A DNA stretch of 36,208 nucleotides, from NCBI GenBank assembly GCA_022450155.1, contig JAKUQR010000029.1, positions 1 to 36,208 on the forward strand. Direction: 5' to 3'. Position numbers and translations under genes: made by a program. Numbering within the stretch: position 1 is the stretch's first letter; each line of letters starts with the position of its first letter. The notes below the pieces were generated by a model. It ran no database searches and was not told the origin of the DNA. It saw only the letters and a program-made list of their open reading frames with translations. This document shows positions 35,805 to 36,208 of this stretch, piece after piece. The stretch comes from Gammaproteobacteria bacterium. GTDB lineage: Bacteria; Pseudomonadota; Gammaproteobacteria; Arenicellales; UBA868.

Positions 35805-36208
35805 ATGAAAATCAGTGTGGTCATCCCCGTGTTTAACGAGTCCGCCACCTTGCCTGAGATCGTGGCCCGGGTTCGGGCTGTCGATGTGGATCAAGAGATC
35901 ATCCTGGTCGATGACTGTTCGACGGATGGCAGTCGTTCACTGATCGAGACATTTTCACACGACGACGATATTGTCGGTATTTATCATGAGACAAACCAAG
36001 GCAAAGGCGCAGCCCTCAGGAGCGGTTTTTCGCATGCTCGCGGTGATTTGGTCCTGGTACAGGATGCAGACGTCGAATATGACCCGCGTGATTATCTGAA
36101 ACTGCTGGAACCGATCGAAAGCGGACGCGCAGATGTGGTCTACGGCTCGCGCTTTGTCGGTGGGGAGTCACACCGGGTACTCTATTTCTGGCATTCCGTG
36201 GGAAACCG
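35805..36208 (+). CDS. Family 2 glycosyltransferase (polyprenol-phosphate mannosyl/glucosyltransferase-like), 3' end outside window
   Basis: The frame opens at ATG 35805 and runs off the right edge after 134 codons. It begins MKISVVIPVFNESATLPEI and shows IILVDDCSTDGS (nucleotide-sugar site), NQGKGAALRSGF, VQDADVEYDP (metal-binding DxD-type motif) and YGSRFVGGESHRVLYFWH. These fit the DPM1-like GT2 enzymes that load a sugar on a polyprenyl phosphate. GAGAG lies 5 bases before the ATG. It is divergent from fimU across 172 bases in which I see no clear regulatory element. Confidence 0.93.
   Translation, partial: MKISVVIPVFNESATLPEIVARVRAVDVDQEIILVDDCSTDGSRSLIETFSHDDDIVGIYHETNQGKGAALRSGFSHARGDLVLVQDADVEYDPRDYLKLLEPIESGRADVVYGSRFVGGESHRVLYFWHSVGN

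Overview
The window is chromosomal DNA from a Gram-negative bacterium, most likely an environmental gammaproteobacterium. It carries lipid A and LPS-core enzymes, type IV pilin genes, a proteobacterial sigma-32 gene, and two gene orders typical of Gammaproteobacteria: def-fmt-rsmB-(DUF4390)-ntrY-ntrX-trkA-trkH, and coaD next to a YfhL-type ferredoxin. The fused isobutyryl-CoA mutase, the LiuR-like regulator and the F420-type luciferase-like oxidoreductase point to a poorly cultivated lineage; this is inference. I saw no tRNA or rRNA gene, CRISPR array, prophage or insertion sequence.

Layout. (1) 1-5466, minus strand: an AI-2E family permease, purB, an RluF-like pseudouridine synthase, pyrD and a left-truncated ctaB. 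(2) 5584-9350: a MerR/LiuR-like regulator divergent from icmF, with a 14-bp palindrome inside two overlapping promoters. (3) 9461-13429: an MFS transporter, a stand-alone malonyl-transacylase, a candidate small RNA with near-consensus promoter and strong terminator, a histidine phosphatase and an AlkA-like glycosylase. (4) 13437-17626: ferredoxin, coaD, an HD-domain protein, rsmD, ftsY and rpoH; rpoH is preceded by a perfect CIRCE element and ftsEX is absent. (5) 17781-21010: argG, an LpxL/HtrB-like acyltransferase and a GT9 heptosyltransferase. (6) 21053-30930, minus strand: the eight-gene def-to-trkH block. (7) 31066-34359: a LysM-protein homologue without its LysM domain, a decayed 2-hydroxyacid dehydrogenase, an LLM oxidoreductase and a VOC protein. 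(8) 34452-36208: a collapsed minor-pilin operon (fimU, then a PilV-PilE fusion) and the start of a GT2 glycosyltransferase.

How the genes work together. Most are housekeeping: pyrimidine, purine, arginine, CoA and heme synthesis, translation initiation and rRNA modification, protein targeting, envelope synthesis and potassium uptake. The most interesting points are regulatory (HrcA-type control of the heat-shock sigma factor; a LiuR-like switch for icmF; an undescribed ~80-nt RNA) and reductive. The reductive signs are the pilin fusion, the missing LysM domain, the dehydrogenase remnant and the missing ftsEX. The window contains no obvious new defence or mobile system.
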